Below are positions 63,702 through 64,000 of a stretch of 64,000 bases of DNA, in pieces. Both the position numbers and the translations under genes were made by a program. The stretch covers positions 434,001 to 498,000 of the forward strand of contig NZ_MRBK01000004.1 of the NCBI RefSeq assembly GCF_001969815.1, read 5' to 3'. The notes under the pieces are model-generated. The model was not told the DNA's origin. It saw only the letters and a program-made list of their open reading frames with translations, and did not search any database. Each line of letters starts with the position of its first letter. The first letter of the stretch is position 1. Origin of the DNA: Bacillus swezeyi (GTDB taxonomy: Bacteria > Bacillota > Bacilli > Bacillales > Bacillaceae).

Positions 63702-64000
63702 GTGATACAGGATACTAGTTTTTTAAAGATTCTTGGTAAGTGGATATTATATGGAGGCATCATTGGCGGAATTGTGGGGTCAACGACAGCCTTCCTAATA
63801 AAAGCAAACGACTATCTGGGTGAAGTAAGAGAACAAAACGGCTGGCTCATATACCTCCTGCCGCTTGGAGGAATCGTCATTGGCTACATATACATGAACT
63901 ATGGAAAAGTAGTCTTACATAACACCTTAAACGACACCGCCCAATTAAATAATCTTGTGATTGACGCTGTGAATGGAGAAAAACAAGTTCCGCAGAGAAT
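63702..64000 (+). CDS. ClC-family chloride channel/antiporter, N-terminal part
   Basis: A GTG at 63702, behind ATGAGGTTACAG, opens a frame that runs past the window edge. It reads VIQDTSFLKILGKWILYGG, then IIGGIVGSTTAFLIKAND and WLIYLLPLGGIVIGYIYMNY. Two helices with GxxxG packing, followed by a polar stretch, match the beginning of small bacterial ClC proteins of the YfeO/YvoZ-like kind. It starts 13 bases after the DUF421 gene and is probably cotranscribed. The selectivity motifs lie outside the window. Confidence 0.7.
   Translation, partial: MIQDTSFLKILGKWILYGGIIGGIVGSTTAFLIKANDYLGEVREQNGWLIYLLPLGGIVIGYIYMNYGKVVLHNTLNDTAQLNNLVIDAVNGEKQVPQR

Overview
This window is a chromosomal segment of a low-to-moderate GC Bacillus of the subtilis group, most like B. 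licheniformis or B. paralicheniformis. The protein set (iol, gnt, gal, glpQ-glpT, ydfHIJ, yxdJKLM-yxeA, htpG, ald) closely resembles B. subtilis as I remember it. The large adhE and the accessory loci point to the licheniformis branch. The species call is inference, since no 16S rRNA or other marker is present. I found no tRNA, rRNA, CRISPR array or intact insertion sequence.

Layout. 1-8837: the myo-inositol operon on the minus strand (iolA-B-C-D-E-F, start of iolG), divergent from its repressor gene iolR, then iolS. In iolF an in-frame amber codon replaces a Gln codon. 9900-12386: glpQ-glpT for glycerophosphodiester and glycerol-3-phosphate use, behind a promoter with a cre-like site and a GlpP-type leader terminator. 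12387-13427: a small accessory patch with a 34-residue membrane peptide facing a secreted-peptide gene that is split by a TAA. 13521-17403: htpG, then an ABC-F ATPase behind an elaborate leader (short peptide ORF, competing hairpins, terminator). 17448-20855: a HAD phosphatase, a phosphatase/glycerol-1-phosphate-dehydrogenase-like pair, and a second amber-interrupted gene. 20958-31000: a Fur-controlled siderophore-binding lipoprotein, the ydfHIJ two-component/MMPL exporter locus, a truncated gspA, a VOC protein and the feoAB iron(II) uptake genes. 31111-36460: an acyltransferase, then an AT-rich island with a type II restriction-modification system (Vsr, C5 methyltransferase, PD-(D/E)xK nuclease), a possible regulator and the relic of a second vsr gene. 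36462-41438: a Bce/Yxd-type peptide-sensing module (permease, ATPase, intramembrane-sensing kinase, regulator, YxeA) with two copies of the expected TNACA-N4-TGTAA operator. 41500-48000: a chemoreceptor with a SigD-type promoter, an AlsT-type amino acid carrier divergent from alanine dehydrogenase, and a membrane-anchored alpha/beta hydrolase. 48282-53157: galK-galE-galT and a convergent ROK repressor gene. 53309-54567: a MarR-rhodanese-EVE operon. 54719-59902: the gluconate operon gntRKPZ with its operator and two cre sites. 60072-62924: adhE behind Rex-type operators. 63077-64000: a DUF421 membrane protein and the start of a ClC channel gene.

How the genes work together: most of the window is carbon-source catabolism (inositol, glycerophosphodiesters, galactose, gluconate, alanine), with specific repressors next to their operons and visible CcpA or redox sites. 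A stress and antibiotic-response layer is interspersed (ABC-F, Yxd module, ydf exporter, HtpG, general stress remnant). Two features stand out. First, there are several in-frame TAG/TAA codons that look like C-to-T changes of Gln codons, in otherwise intact genes. Second, there is an apparently undescribed secreted cationic peptide precursor at 12891-13427 with a neighbouring small membrane peptide.
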